Shown one piece after another: positions 15,742 through 23,261 of a DNA stretch of 32,624 nt. The position numbers and the translations under genes were made by a program. Within the stretch, counting starts at the first letter, position 1. Every line of letters starts with the position of its first letter. The DNA is from Thermoplasmata archaeon (GTDB lineage Archaea > Thermoplasmatota > Thermoplasmata > Lutacidiplasmatales > UBA184), in contig JASHOK010000058.1 of assembly GCA_030041175.1 (NCBI GenBank), positions 1-32,624 on the forward strand. Reading direction: 5' to 3'. Below the pieces are notes generated by a model. That model ran no database searches, was not told the DNA's origin, and saw only the letters and a list, made by a program, of their open reading frames with translations.

Positions 15742-16892
15742 AGATCGCTCAGGTGACGCTCCGCTTCGATGCCCCCGGGGGCGTCGAGACCGTGGTCCGG
15801 GAACTGGCGGTCCGGCTGCAGCATCGCGGAGAACAGGTCGAGGTCTTTGCGAGCGATCTCTTCGACGAGGCCCACTGGGTTCGGCGCAGCGACTTCGCGC
15901 CGACCGTGGACGGCGTCCCGGTGCACCGGTTCCCGGTCTTCAAGCGACTGATCCCGGGACTCACCATGCCGCTCGTCGTCGGCCTGATGAGCGGCATCGA
16001 GGACCGTCGTCCGGACCTCGTGCACGCGCATTCGCATCGATACGGCCATGTGCTCGAGTCGGCGGCCGAGGCCCGGAAGCTGGAGATACCGTGGGTCGTG
16101 ACGGCCCACTACCATCCGGCGCGCCGGGACCAGAGTGCGCTTCATCATTCGCTCCTTCGGGTGCAGGACCTGCTGTTCGGGGCCACAACCTACCGAACGG
16201 CGGACGCCGTGATCGCCATCACCGAGCAGGAGCGACACCTCCTCGCCGAGTTCGTCCCGCCCCGGCGAATCCGGGTGATCCCCCATGGCGTCGACCTGGC
16301 GGCCTGGATGGCCCCCGAGCGTACCGGCCTGGTGCTGCCGGAGCTGCCGACCCGATACTTGCTCTACACGGGACGGGTGGCCCAGAACAAGGGGCTCGGA
16401 TTCCTCCTCGATGCCCTAGCTCGCGTTCCCCCGGCCGAACGGATTCCGTTGGTCATCATGGGCCGTGACTGGGGAATGCGACCCGAGCTGGAGCTCCAGG
16501 CCCGGCACCTCGGCATCGACCGGGAGCTCGTCTGGCTCGGCCACGTGGATGACCCGTCCGTTTACCGGGCGGTCTTCCGACGCGCCACCGCCTTCACGTT
16601 CCCGTCGGAATGGGAGGCCTTCGGCCTCGTCCTCCTGGAGGCGATGGCCGCGGGAGTCCCGATCATTGCCACCCGGGTCGGAGGGGTGCCGGAGGTGCTC
16701 GACGAGGGACGGGCCGGCGTGCTCGTGGCGTACGGCGACGTGGACGGACTGGCCTCCGCGATCCGGGAGCTCTTGGGATCCCCCGAGCAAGCCGCAGCGC
16801 TCGTCGCGAGAGCCCGGGACCGGGTGAAGAGCTACACCTGGGACCGGGTCATCGACGACCATCTGGCGCTGTACCGGGAACTTGCCGGGTGA
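15738..16892 (+). CDS. Family 4 glycosyltransferase (second of a tandem pair)
   Basis: A 384-residue GT-B enzyme: APGGVETVVRELAVRLQ at the N-terminus, HAHSHRYGHV and TAHYHPARRD in the acceptor domain, LYTGRVAQNKGLGFLLDAL starting the donor domain, and E-x7-E in WEAFGLVLLEA followed by GVPIIATRVGGVPEVL. The frame is open upstream to 15642, but the GTG at 15738 that overlaps the previous stop (GTGA) gives the proper MKIAQVTLRF start strand, so the longer form is rejected. It ends the glycan cassette. The product is probably part of a surface polysaccharide, glycolipid or glycoprotein glycan made at the cytoplasmic face. Confidence 0.9.
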   Translation: MKIAQVTLRFDAPGGVETVVRELAVRLQHRGEQVEVFASDLFDEAHWVRRSDFAPTVDGVPVHRFPVFKRLIPGLTMPLVVGLMSGIEDRRPDLVHAHSHRYGHVLESAAEARKLEIPWVVTAHYHPARRDQSALHHSLLRVQDLLFGATTYRTADAVIAITEQERHLLAEFVPPRRIRVIPHGVDLAAWMAPERTGLVLPELPTRYLLYTGRVAQNKGLGFLLDALARVPPAERIPLVIMGRDWGMRPELELQARHLGIDRELVWLGHVDDPSVYRAVFRRATAFTFPSEWEAFGLVLLEAMAAGVPIIATRVGGVPEVLDEGRAGVLVAYGDVDGLASAIRELLGSPEQAAALVARARDRVKSYTWDRVIDDHLALYRELAG

Positions 16893-17013
16893 CCGGCGGT
16901 CGTCGGGGCCGGTCGGCCAGCTCCTGGGCGATGTGCCGGAGAGCGCTGCGTTCCGGCTCGGGCCGGGTGAGGGCCGAGATCCGAAGGAACCCTACGGTCA
17001 GCCACCGGATCAT
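16849..17013 (-). CDS. Possible 54-residue protein coupled to the aminotransferase gene
   Basis: A short frame whose ATG overlaps the aminotransferase stop as ATGA (17010-17013), the same coupling used by several neighbours here. It opens MIRWLTVGFLRISAL, continues with a charged helix-like ERSALRHIAQELADR and ends in a Pro/Arg-rich stretch. It fills the otherwise empty 117-nt gap and overlaps the end of the GT4 gene by 44 nt. No family was recognised. In DNA this GC-rich, short frames arise by chance, so the call rests only on the ATGA junction and position. Confidence 0.3.
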   Translation of the reverse strand: MIRWLTVGFLRISALTRPEPERSALRHIAQELADRPRRPPVTRQVPGTAPDGRR

Positions 17014-18155
17014 GGAGTCCTCCGACGACCGGCCATGTCGGTCGCGTACTGATGAAGTATCGTGAGCCCCCGTTTGAGGTTAGGCCTCGACGCGGCGAAG
17101 GACAGTCGAAGGTGTCGGGCGCCCAGCGGGCCGAAGGCGTCTCCCGGCGTGGTGATGAGGCCCCTCTTCAGCAGGTCTCCAGCCGCCACGTACGCGGTCA
17201 CGGGCCAGGTGAACCGGGGAAACGCGTAGAACGCGCCCGCGGGTGGCACACAGCGAATTCCGGGCATCCGGTTCAGTTCCTGAACGACAAGCTCCCGGCG
17301 GGCACGGAACTCGGTCCGCATGGCTGCCGTCGCCTCTTCCGCTGCTCCCAGGCCGGCCCACACGGCTGCCTGAGCGGGGGTCGACGGACAGGCGATCATG
17401 TGGTAGTGCACCTTGTTGATCTCGACCGCGAGGGCCCGAGGCGCGACCAGAAAGCCGAGTCGCCAACCGGTCATCGCGAACATCTTCGAGAAGGAATTGA
17501 CGACGACGGCCCGGTCGCCCTTGCCGGCGAAGGTGATGTGCTGGCCCTCGTAGACCATCTCGTCGTAGACTTCGTCCGAAACGATCGTGAGGTCGTGGCG
17601 GTCGGCGAAGGAAAGCAGCCGCTCGACCGTGGTCTTGGGAAACACGCCCCCCGTGGGGTTGGAGGGGGAGTTGACCACGAGCGCCCGGGTCCGAGGAGTC
17701 ACCTTGCGCTCCATCTCGTCCAGGTCCGGCAGAAAGCCGCGCGCCTCCAGCAGGCTATACGTCACCGGGGTGGCCCCGGCCAGCCGGGCGTGTGGCGCAT
17801 ACAGTACGAAGCCCGGGTCGGGAACGAGAACCTCGTCGCCCGGGTCGTACAGCGCGAGGGCACAGGCCATGAGCCCCTCCGATCCGCCAGCGGTGATGAT
17901 CACGTTCTCCCGGCCGATGTCCGGGTCCGCCGCACGGTAGCGGTCGGCGACCTTCTCCCGAAGCGCCGTCAGGCCAGCGGAGGGCCCGTAGTGATTCATC
18001 TTCTCGCGGACCGCGGCGACCAGCGCGTCGACGACCACGGCCGGAGGTTCGAAGTCCGGCTCACCCAGTCCCAGGTTCACGGCTCCGGCCGGAGCGCCCT
18101 CGAACATCCGACGGATGCCGGAGATCTCGATGTCGCGGACCCGCTGGGCGACCAC
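17010..18155 (-). CDS. PLP-dependent class I/II aminotransferase (aspartate aminotransferase-like)
   Basis: Fold-type I enzyme that exchanges amino groups between amino acids and 2-oxo acids. With the GTG at 18155 it is 381 residues, the usual length. Motifs: LGLGEPDFEPP near residue 30, HYGPSAGLTALREKV, the PLP-phosphate segment TAGGSEGLM, VNSPSNPTGG, SDEVYDEMVYEG with the pyridine-binding Asp, and NSFSKMFAMTGWRLG whose Lys (about 224) forms the Schiff base. A TATA box at 18178-18185 lies about 26 nt before this GTG, predicting a leaderless message; the frame is open to a TTG at 18236 but that extension lies partly upstream of the TATA box. Archaeal homologues act on aspartate or on aromatic/branched amino acids, and the preference cannot be read here. 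It is divergent from purA. Confidence 0.93.
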   Translation of the reverse strand: MVAQRVRDIEISGIRRMFEGAPAGAVNLGLGEPDFEPPAVVVDALVAAVREKMNHYGPSAGLTALREKVADRYRAADPDIGRENVIITAGGSEGLMACALALYDPGDEVLVPDPGFVLYAPHARLAGATPVTYSLLEARGFLPDLDEMERKVTPRTRALVVNSPSNPTGGVFPKTTVERLLSFADRHDLTIVSDEVYDEMVYEGQHITFAGKGDRAVVVNSFSKMFAMTGWRLGFLVAPRALAVEINKVHYHMIACPSTPAQAAVWAGLGAAEEATAAMRTEFRARRELVVQELNRMPGIRCVPPAGAFYAFPRFTWPVTAYVAAGDLLKRGLITTPGDAFGPLGARHLRLSFAASRPNLKRGLTILHQYATDMAGRRRTP

Positions 18156-18177
18156 CGCCGCGGGACCTGAGCCGTCC

Positions 18178-18185
18178 CCATAACC
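18178..18185 (-). promoter_or_regulatory. TATA box of the aminotransferase gene
   Basis: GGTTATGG on the minus strand, centred about 26 nt before the GTG at 18155; this is the basis for choosing that start. Confidence 0.5.
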
Positions 18186-18243
18186 GTTGTGGGAATTCGG
18201 CCCGGCATCGAGTCGGGCACGAGGTTCTGGGCGCAAGTAAGAT

Positions 18244-18258
18244 GTAGCGACATGCTAC
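18244..18258. repeat. Short inverted repeat upstream of purA
   Basis: GTAGC (18244-18248) and GCTAC (18254-18258) are separated by GACAT. It lies in the 5' region of purA, overlaps the last in-frame stop before the gene, and contains an out-of-frame ATG at 18252-18254. It may be an operator or a leader hairpin, or chance. Confidence 0.3.
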
Positions 18259-18279
18259 GCGGACTCGGGAGTTGGGCTC

Positions 18280-19617
18280 ACGACCGTTACCGTCGTCGTC
18301 GGCGCACAGTTCGGTGACGAGGCGAAGGGGAAGATCACCGATTTTCTGGCGGCGCACGCCCGCTTCGTGGTCCGGACCGGCGGCGGGCCGAACGCCGGGC
18401 ACACGATCGTCCTGCCGCAGGGCAAGGTCGTCCTGCATCAGCTGGCATGCGGCGTGCTCCGGGAGGGTGTGACCGGCATCTCCGGTCCGGGAATGGTCAT
18501 CGACCCCGTGACCCTGGAGTCGGAGATCCTGGAACTTCGACAGCGTGAGCTGCTCAAGGGCGAGCTCGTCATCAGCGAACGTGCGCACGTCATCCTCCCG
18601 CTCCACACGCTCGAAGATGCCTGGGAAGAGGACCTTCGGGTATCCAAGAATCCCACCGGTTCGGTCGGCACCACGCGTCGGGGCATTGGCCCGGCGTACG
18701 CGGACCGATACGCTCGCTGGGGGATTCGGATGGTCGACCTCGTCCATCCGGCCGACCTGGGGCAGAAGCTGGACCTCCTCTACGCCACCAAGACGTTCCT
18801 CAAAGACCCGCCGGGGCGGGACCAGCTCGAAGCCGCGCTGACGGAGATGGGCTCCCGGCTCGCCATGTATGTCCGGCCGACCGAACCGATGCTCTGGAAC
18901 GCGATCACCGAAGGCCAGTCCGTACTGCTCGAGAGCGCTCAGAGCGCGCTGCTGGACATCGACTTTGGAATGTATCCGTTCGTGACCAGCTCCCACCCCA
19001 CGGCGGCAGGGGCTCTGGTCGGGAGCGGGATTCCGCCGTCGGAGCTGGACGAGGTACTCGGCGTGGCCAAGGCGTATGCGACTCGGGTAGGCGCCGGACC
19101 GTTCCCGACCGAGGTCGGCGGCGAGATGGGAGAGTATCTCGCCCGGGAGGGAGAGGAACGGGGCGCGACGACCGGTCGGCCCCGGCGGTGCGGGTGGCTC
19201 GACCTGGTGCTGCTCCGGTACGTGTGCCGGCTGAACGGCTTCACCTCCCTCGCGATCACGAAGGCGGACGTGCTGGGCGGTCTCGACGAGATTCCGATCT
19301 GCGTGGGATACCGGACCGAGTCCGGCGACACGATCACGGACTATCCCCCGACCCTCGCGAGCGACTACGCCCGAGTGACTCCGATCTACGAGAAGTTCCC
19401 GGGGTGGCCGACCTTCACCTCTCGCCTGCGCGAGAAGATCCGACGCGAAGGGGCCGCCGCCGTACCTGGCGGACTCAAGCGTTTCCTTCACTTCATCGCG
19501 CAAGAAACGCGCGTCCCCGTCGAGTACCTCGGGTTCGGGGCCGGCCGGGAGGACACCCTCTGGCTGGGCCGCGGCGCCCCGACTCACCCGGTCACGATCA
19601 CCCCCTGGACCTCGTGA
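18280..19617 (+). CDS. purA: Adenylosuccinate synthetase PurA, without a canonical in-frame start codon
   Basis: Joins IMP and aspartate using GTP, the first step from IMP to AMP. The frame carries VVVGAQFGDEAKGKITDF (the phosphate loop, normally GDEGKGK), RTGGGPNAGHTIV, GTTRRGIGPAYADR, LLESAQSALLDIDFG, PTEVGGEMGEYL and, near the C-terminus, GAGREDTLWLG. These leave no doubt about family. From the last in-frame stop (18244-18246) to the phosphate loop (18301) there is no ATG, GTG or TTG in frame; the first is a GTG at 18367, inside the RTGGG region, which would remove the catalytic loop. The listed start is an ACG at 18280 that gives the normal TTVTVVVGAQF N-terminus. A one-base indel upstream, which would bring TTG 18272 or ATG 18252 into frame, is equally possible. 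Confidence 0.9.
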   Translation, partial: TTVTVVVGAQFGDEAKGKITDFLAAHARFVVRTGGGPNAGHTIVLPQGKVVLHQLACGVLREGVTGISGPGMVIDPVTLESEILELRQRELLKGELVISERAHVILPLHTLEDAWEEDLRVSKNPTGSVGTTRRGIGPAYADRYARWGIRMVDLVHPADLGQKLDLLYATKTFLKDPPGRDQLEAALTEMGSRLAMYVRPTEPMLWNAITEGQSVLLESAQSALLDIDFGMYPFVTSSHPTAAGALVGSGIPPSELDEVLGVAKAYATRVGAGPFPTEVGGEMGEYLAREGEERGATTGRPRRCGWLDLVLLRYVCRLNGFTSLAITKADVLGGLDEIPICVGYRTESGDTITDYPPTLASDYARVTPIYEKFPGWPTFTSRLREKIRREGAAAVPGGLKRFLHFIAQETRVPVEYLGFGAGREDTLWLGRGAPTHPVTITPWTS

Positions 19618-19648
19618 AGCCCGGCCAACACGGGGCGGGGCCGGAAGC

Positions 19649-20494
19649 GTGATCGATGTCTTTCTCTACGTGGCGTTCGCCGCCGGGGTCGTCGCGGGGC
19701 ATCTGACCCAGTGGCGCAGCCCGTGGGTCGACCGCGCGACGATCGCCGACATCGCCGTGCTGGTGTTCTTCCTCGGCGTGGTTCTCTCGGCGCTGCCCGT
19801 CGACCAGCTCGCGACGGCGATTCCGCTCGCCCTGCTGCTGGTCGCCCTGACACTGACGATCTCCGTCGGGCTAACGTTCCTGCTGCCGCGACGGCCGCCG
19901 GCAAGTGGTCATGGTGAGCGGCCGACCCCGCTGGGGGTCCTTGTCATCCTCGCCCTCGTCGCCGGATACTTCACCGGGCGCGTGGTCGCTCTGCCCGGCG
20001 AACTGGCCCTGACGGTGGCACTCTACGCACTGCTCGCGTTGGTGGGGTTCAACATCCGGCTCACGTGGGCCTCTCTGCGGACGGCGCCCACTCCGCTCGT
20101 GGCGGCCATCGTCGGCGCCCTCGTCGCGGCACCGATCTTCTCTCTGCTCACCCGGTTCCCCCTCCGAGCGGCGCTCGCGGCGACGTACGGTTTTGGATTC
20201 TACAGTCTTGCCGGACCGCTGGTGACCACCGCCATCGGGCCGGCGGCCGGGCTCGTCGCCTTTCTTACGAACTTCTTCCGGGAGAACCTGACCATGATCA
20301 CGTCGCCGTGGCTGGGCCGACGGATCCGTTCCGAGGGCCTGACAGCGATGGGGGGTGCGACCACGATGGACACGACCCTCTACTTCATCACGGCCTACGG
20401 GGACGCGGACGCCGGGTCGATGGCCCTCGCGAGCGGCCTCGTGCTGACCGTGCTGGCGACGCTGGCAATCCCTCTGCTGCTGGCGCTGCCGTGA
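19649..20494 (+). CDS. lysO: LysO-family lysine exporter (DUF340)
   Basis: Integral membrane exporter related to E. coli LysO (YbjE), which exports L-lysine and its toxic analogues. The 281-residue chain contains about eight hydrophobic segments, two small soluble loops, and the family signature region GFGFYSLAGPLVT, FLTNFFRENLTMITSPWLGR and GGATTMDTTLYFI in the second half; the acidic residues of that region are part of the family's conserved core. The GTG start follows purA by 31 nt on the same strand, so co-transcription is possible. The tRNA-Val gene follows. The substrate is inferred from the family; another amino acid is possible. Confidence 0.88.
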   Translation: MIDVFLYVAFAAGVVAGHLTQWRSPWVDRATIADIAVLVFFLGVVLSALPVDQLATAIPLALLLVALTLTISVGLTFLLPRRPPASGHGERPTPLGVLVILALVAGYFTGRVVALPGELALTVALYALLALVGFNIRLTWASLRTAPTPLVAAIVGALVAAPIFSLLTRFPLRAALAATYGFGFYSLAGPLVTTAIGPAAGLVAFLTNFFRENLTMITSPWLGRRIRSEGLTAMGGATTMDTTLYFITAYGDADAGSMALASGLVLTVLATLAIPLLLALP

Positions 20495-20513
20495 GCGGCA
20501 GGGCAGCGAGACC

Positions 20514-20519
20514 ATTATG
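20514..20519 (+). promoter_or_regulatory. TATA-like box of the tRNA-Val gene
   Basis: ATTATG, about 33 nt before the first tRNA base, is the only AT-rich element between the LysO gene and the tRNA. Confidence 0.45.
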
Positions 20520-20549
20520 GGACCCGGCGCGTCCATCGGCGTTCCGATA

Positions 20550-20622
20550 GGGCTCGTAGTCCAGCGGTGAAGACGTCGCTCTCACACAGCGAAGATCGCC
20601 GGTTCGAATCCGGCCGAGCCCA
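20550..20622 (+). tRNA. tRNA-Val (anticodon CAC)
   Basis: A full 73-nt cloverleaf. The acceptor stem pairs GGGCTCG with CGAGCCC. The D arm is GTC/GAC. The anticodon stem pairs TCGCT with AGCGA around the loop CTCACAC, giving anticodon CAC, which reads GTG. The variable loop is 5 nt. The T arm pairs GCCGG with CCGGC around TTCGAAT. The discriminator base is A. There is no intron and CCA is not encoded. GTG is a heavily used valine codon in GC-rich DNA like this. Confidence 0.96.
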
Positions 20623-20750
20623 TCCTCCCCGCGAGTTTGTGGAGCTCCCACACTTCGCCCGAGCCCTGCGGCGGTCCGCGTATCGAGTCACGGAAACGTC
20701 GGCCGAGTCAGCGGAAGGGGTTGGCGAGGAAAGGGTTGGAAGCCGGATGC

Positions 20751-21689
20751 CTACGGACCGTTCGAGATCCAGTCGAACTTGAACCCCGCTCCACCCGAGA
20801 AGAGGGCCAGCGGTTCTCCCTTCACGAAATTGATGATCTGATCGTAGGGGAACTCGTAGTCGACCATCACGGCCCAGTAGACGTTGTACTCGCCCCAGTT
20901 GCCGATATCGCGAGTGACGCCATGGATGGTCGCAGCTCCTCCGGAGAACGTGACCTGGCTGACCTTGGTCAGGCCGAGGAAGCCGTCGTAGTAGGGCGAC
21001 TCATCGATCCACTCCGCAGAGGCCCGCAGTGCACCCGGTACCGGGGTTGCCGGGCTCGAGAAGGACCAGCCCTGGGTCGTGTCCTTCAGCGTCGTCTCGA
21101 AGAGCGGGATCCCCGTGAGGTTCAGGCCCACGTAGGTGACGGAGGCGGTGATCTGGTCGCCGGGGTTCACGACGTTCGAGGAAACGACCGAGCCGGCGGG
21201 ATAGAACTCGTACCACGCGTAGTAGTCCGTGTACCCATAGAAGCAGTCAGCACTCGTGCCGGTCTGTTCCACCGTCGGAGTAAACGCGCCGTCGATCCCG
21301 ATCCATTGGGCGTTGCTGTCCCAGGTGGTCTGGGCGTCCGGGCAGGTCACCGCATTGGAGCCGGTGATGGTGGGAACCGTCCAGGACCCTACGACCTTGC
21401 TGACCGCGAACGACGAATTGTAGACTATGTAGCCGCCCCAGTTGTACGAACCGAGGCAGTTGTTCCCATCGGCGAGCGGGCACGACAACGCAGGCGCCAA
21501 CTCACCCGACAGCGCTCCGGTTCCCGCGCCGATCATCGTGTGACCGTAGTGCGTGGGACTTCCCACCAGCGTCGGCGTAGTCGCACTCGGCGCGGCGACC
21601 TGAATCGAGCCACCGGCCAGATAGCCGACCAGGAAGGCAGCCACCAAAACCCACACTATGGCGATCTCTACCACTGTTCGAGTTCTCAT
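20751..21689 (-). CDS. G1-family glutamic peptidase (eqolisin-like), exported
   Basis: Acid endopeptidase of the glutamic peptidase family, best known from fungi, with a beta-sandwich fold. The 312-residue protein has a hydrophobic N-terminal segment (residues 7-27) that acts as signal or membrane anchor, a Thr/Pro-rich spacer, then NWGGYIVY, VGSWTVPT, WIGIDG, the catalytic Gln142 in VEQTGTSADC, YAWYEFYPA, PGDQITASV, and the catalytic Glu226 in ASAEWIDE. The 84-residue Gln-Glu spacing is almost that of scytalidoglutamic peptidase (Gln53/Glu136). Four cysteines outside the cell could form disulfides. The ATG at 21689 has TATA candidates 30-50 nt upstream. Such an enzyme suggests an acidic habitat and protein feeding. 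Confidence 0.9.
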   Translation of the reverse strand: MRTRTVVEIAIVWVLVAAFLVGYLAGGSIQVAAPSATTPTLVGSPTHYGHTMIGAGTGALSGELAPALSCPLADGNNCLGSYNWGGYIVYNSSFAVSKVVGSWTVPTITGSNAVTCPDAQTTWDSNAQWIGIDGAFTPTVEQTGTSADCFYGYTDYYAWYEFYPAGSVVSSNVVNPGDQITASVTYVGLNLTGIPLFETTLKDTTQGWSFSSPATPVPGALRASAEWIDESPYYDGFLGLTKVSQVTFSGGAATIHGVTRDIGNWGEYNVYWAVMVDYEFPYDQIINFVKGEPLALFSGGAGFKFDWISNGP

Positions 21690-21720
21690 TCGAGGACCCC
21701 GCGTTTGGGACCGCTTTCTC

Positions 21721-21741
21721 GTATTAGAACATAGTTATACG
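21721..21741 (-). promoter_or_regulatory. TATA region of the G1 peptidase gene
   Basis: Two AT-rich boxes on the minus strand: CTAATAC (21721-21727), about 35 nt before the ATG, and CGTATAAC (21734-21741), about 48 nt before it. Either would give a short leader. Confidence 0.5.
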
Positions 21742-21753
21742 GCAGGGGAGCGA

Positions 21754-23076
21754 CTATCCGGAGCGCGGCGCCGCCGCGTCCACTTGGCGGTACTTCGCGT
21801 AGAACTGGTTCAGGACGAAGGAGACGCGCTTCCCGGTTAGCTTCTCGGCCCACAGGGGGAGCACGAACCTCCGCCGCGGGTCGAAGTACCGATAGAAACG
21901 GTCGTCCTCCAATGCGGTCTGGGACAACACGTGACGGGCGGTGAAGTCCCCACAGAACGTCGCCCACGGAAGCCCGACGCATCCGAGGATGTAGTGGACC
22001 CACGGTGCGGTGGGTTCGCGGACGAGGGTCGGCATCAGGTCCCGGGTCATGTCGATCCGGCCCATCCAGAACTGCCGGAAGTGAACCCGGTGTACCGAGG
22101 GCCAATGCTCCCGGAAGCGCCGAATGATCCGCTCGATGATCCGGTCCGTCCAGGTATCGGCCTTCGCATAGGTCGTCCAGAGGCTGCCGCCGCCCAGGAG
22201 GACGCGATGGTCTCCCGTCAGCCGCCAGTACGCATAGATGAAGTGAGAATCCCAGCACTGGAACGGTTCCTCGGGGAACATCGCGGTCACTTCCTGGGGG
22301 CGCAGCGGTTCGCTGATCGCTAGGAAGGTCTGGGCGTAGTAGTAGTTCCAGAAATACGGGGTGAGGGTCCGTGGCAGCTTGTCCGCGCAGAATACGATGT
22401 GGTCGGCCGTGATGCTCCCCAGATGGGTGTGGACCACGTGCCCGTCGATCGCCGTCGCCTCGGTCGACTCGTACACATGAACGCCGTGGTCGATCAGCAC
22501 GTGCTTCAGTGCCTGGGCGTACCGTAGCCCGTTCACGCCGTACGTATCGGCGTATCGGACCGCGCCCGTGAAGCCGACCGCTCCGATCACGGACGACAGC
22601 TCGGACGCGGTGTAGCCGCGCACATGGTACCCCATGGAGGTCCGGGCCGCTAGCTCGTCCCGGACTTCCTTGGGGCCACTCTTTCCCTCGCCCAGGAACA
22701 GACAGTCCTGCTTCTGGAGGTCGGCGTCGATCCCGTGCTCCCGGATCGTGGAAACCATCCGGTTGACCCCCCACTGGGCGCACTCCCAGAGGTCCTTGGC
22801 ACCGTCCTTCCCGTAGCGCCGGAGCAGCTGGGACAATTCGAGCTCACTATCCGGAGTGAGGAACCCGGCGCTCTTTCCCGTCGAGCTCCCTCCGCAGATG
22901 TTCCGGTCGATGACCGTAACGTCGAGCCCCTGGTCCATGAGACGCAGTGCGGCCGCCAATCCGGAGGCTCCTGCCCCCACGATGAGTACGTTCGTCCGGA
23001 CATCGCCGTGCAGCGGCGGTTGGAGCCGGAGCGGCGTGCCCATCAGGGTGGTGTACCACCAGTCTTCGAGTCGCAT
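21754..23076 (-). CDS. FAD-dependent amine/amino-acid oxidoreductase (DAO family, PuuB-like)
   Basis: A 440-residue flavoprotein of the D-amino acid oxidase superfamily. The N-terminus resembles gamma-glutamylputrescine and glycine/sarcosine-type oxidases: WWYTTLMG followed by PPLHGDVRTNVLIVGAGASG with the dinucleotide-binding Gly34, 36 and 39, then VIDRNICGGSSTGKSAGFL. A second flavin-contacting region is IFCADKLPRTL-like (VFCADKL), and near the C-terminus FWMGRIDMTRDLMPTL and GCVGLPWATFCGD match the substrate-side and FAD-closing motifs. It is soluble, with no signal peptide. The ATG at 23076 is the first Met of the conserved N-terminus. It is upstream of the G1 peptidase on the same strand, 64 nt away, and divergent from a LysE-type exporter. 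The substrate is probably an amine or amino acid. Confidence 0.85.
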   Translation of the reverse strand: MRLEDWWYTTLMGTPLRLQPPLHGDVRTNVLIVGAGASGLAAALRLMDQGLDVTVIDRNICGGSSTGKSAGFLTPDSELELSQLLRRYGKDGAKDLWECAQWGVNRMVSTIREHGIDADLQKQDCLFLGEGKSGPKEVRDELAARTSMGYHVRGYTASELSSVIGAVGFTGAVRYADTYGVNGLRYAQALKHVLIDHGVHVYESTEATAIDGHVVHTHLGSITADHIVFCADKLPRTLTPYFWNYYYAQTFLAISEPLRPQEVTAMFPEEPFQCWDSHFIYAYWRLTGDHRVLLGGGSLWTTYAKADTWTDRIIERIIRRFREHWPSVHRVHFRQFWMGRIDMTRDLMPTLVREPTAPWVHYILGCVGLPWATFCGDFTARHVLSQTALEDDRFYRYFDPRRRFVLPLWAEKLTGKRVSFVLNQFYAKYRQVDAAAPRSG

Positions 23077-23261
23077 GCAGGCGGCCTTCTTGCGCGCAGC
23101 AGAATGGACGCGCTAGGTCACGCGCAACGGGCGCGACACGGTATAACGGTCGCGTTCGGACTCTCAGGACCTCCGACGCGCTCGGCGTTGCCGAAGGCCA
23201 GACGGGTTCTCCGCCTCCGCGTAACGGCCTTCTGAATCGGTGCGGTAGGCCGACCGATCCG

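Noticed and set aside
18061-19587. A 508-codon minus-strand open frame opposite purA
   Set aside because: Overlaps unmistakable purA coding sequence and part of the aminotransferase; no motif.
18367-19617. purA starting at GTG 18367
   Set aside because: It would delete the phosphate loop and the first strand, which are encoded intact just upstream in the same frame.
20623-20750. A gene or element in the gap after the tRNA
   Set aside because: 128 nt without a convincing frame, repeat or hairpin; only ordinary spacer was seen.
20637-21734. A 365-codon plus-strand open frame opposite the G1 peptidase
   Set aside because: The minus strand carries the complete G1 motif set; the plus frame is low-complexity.
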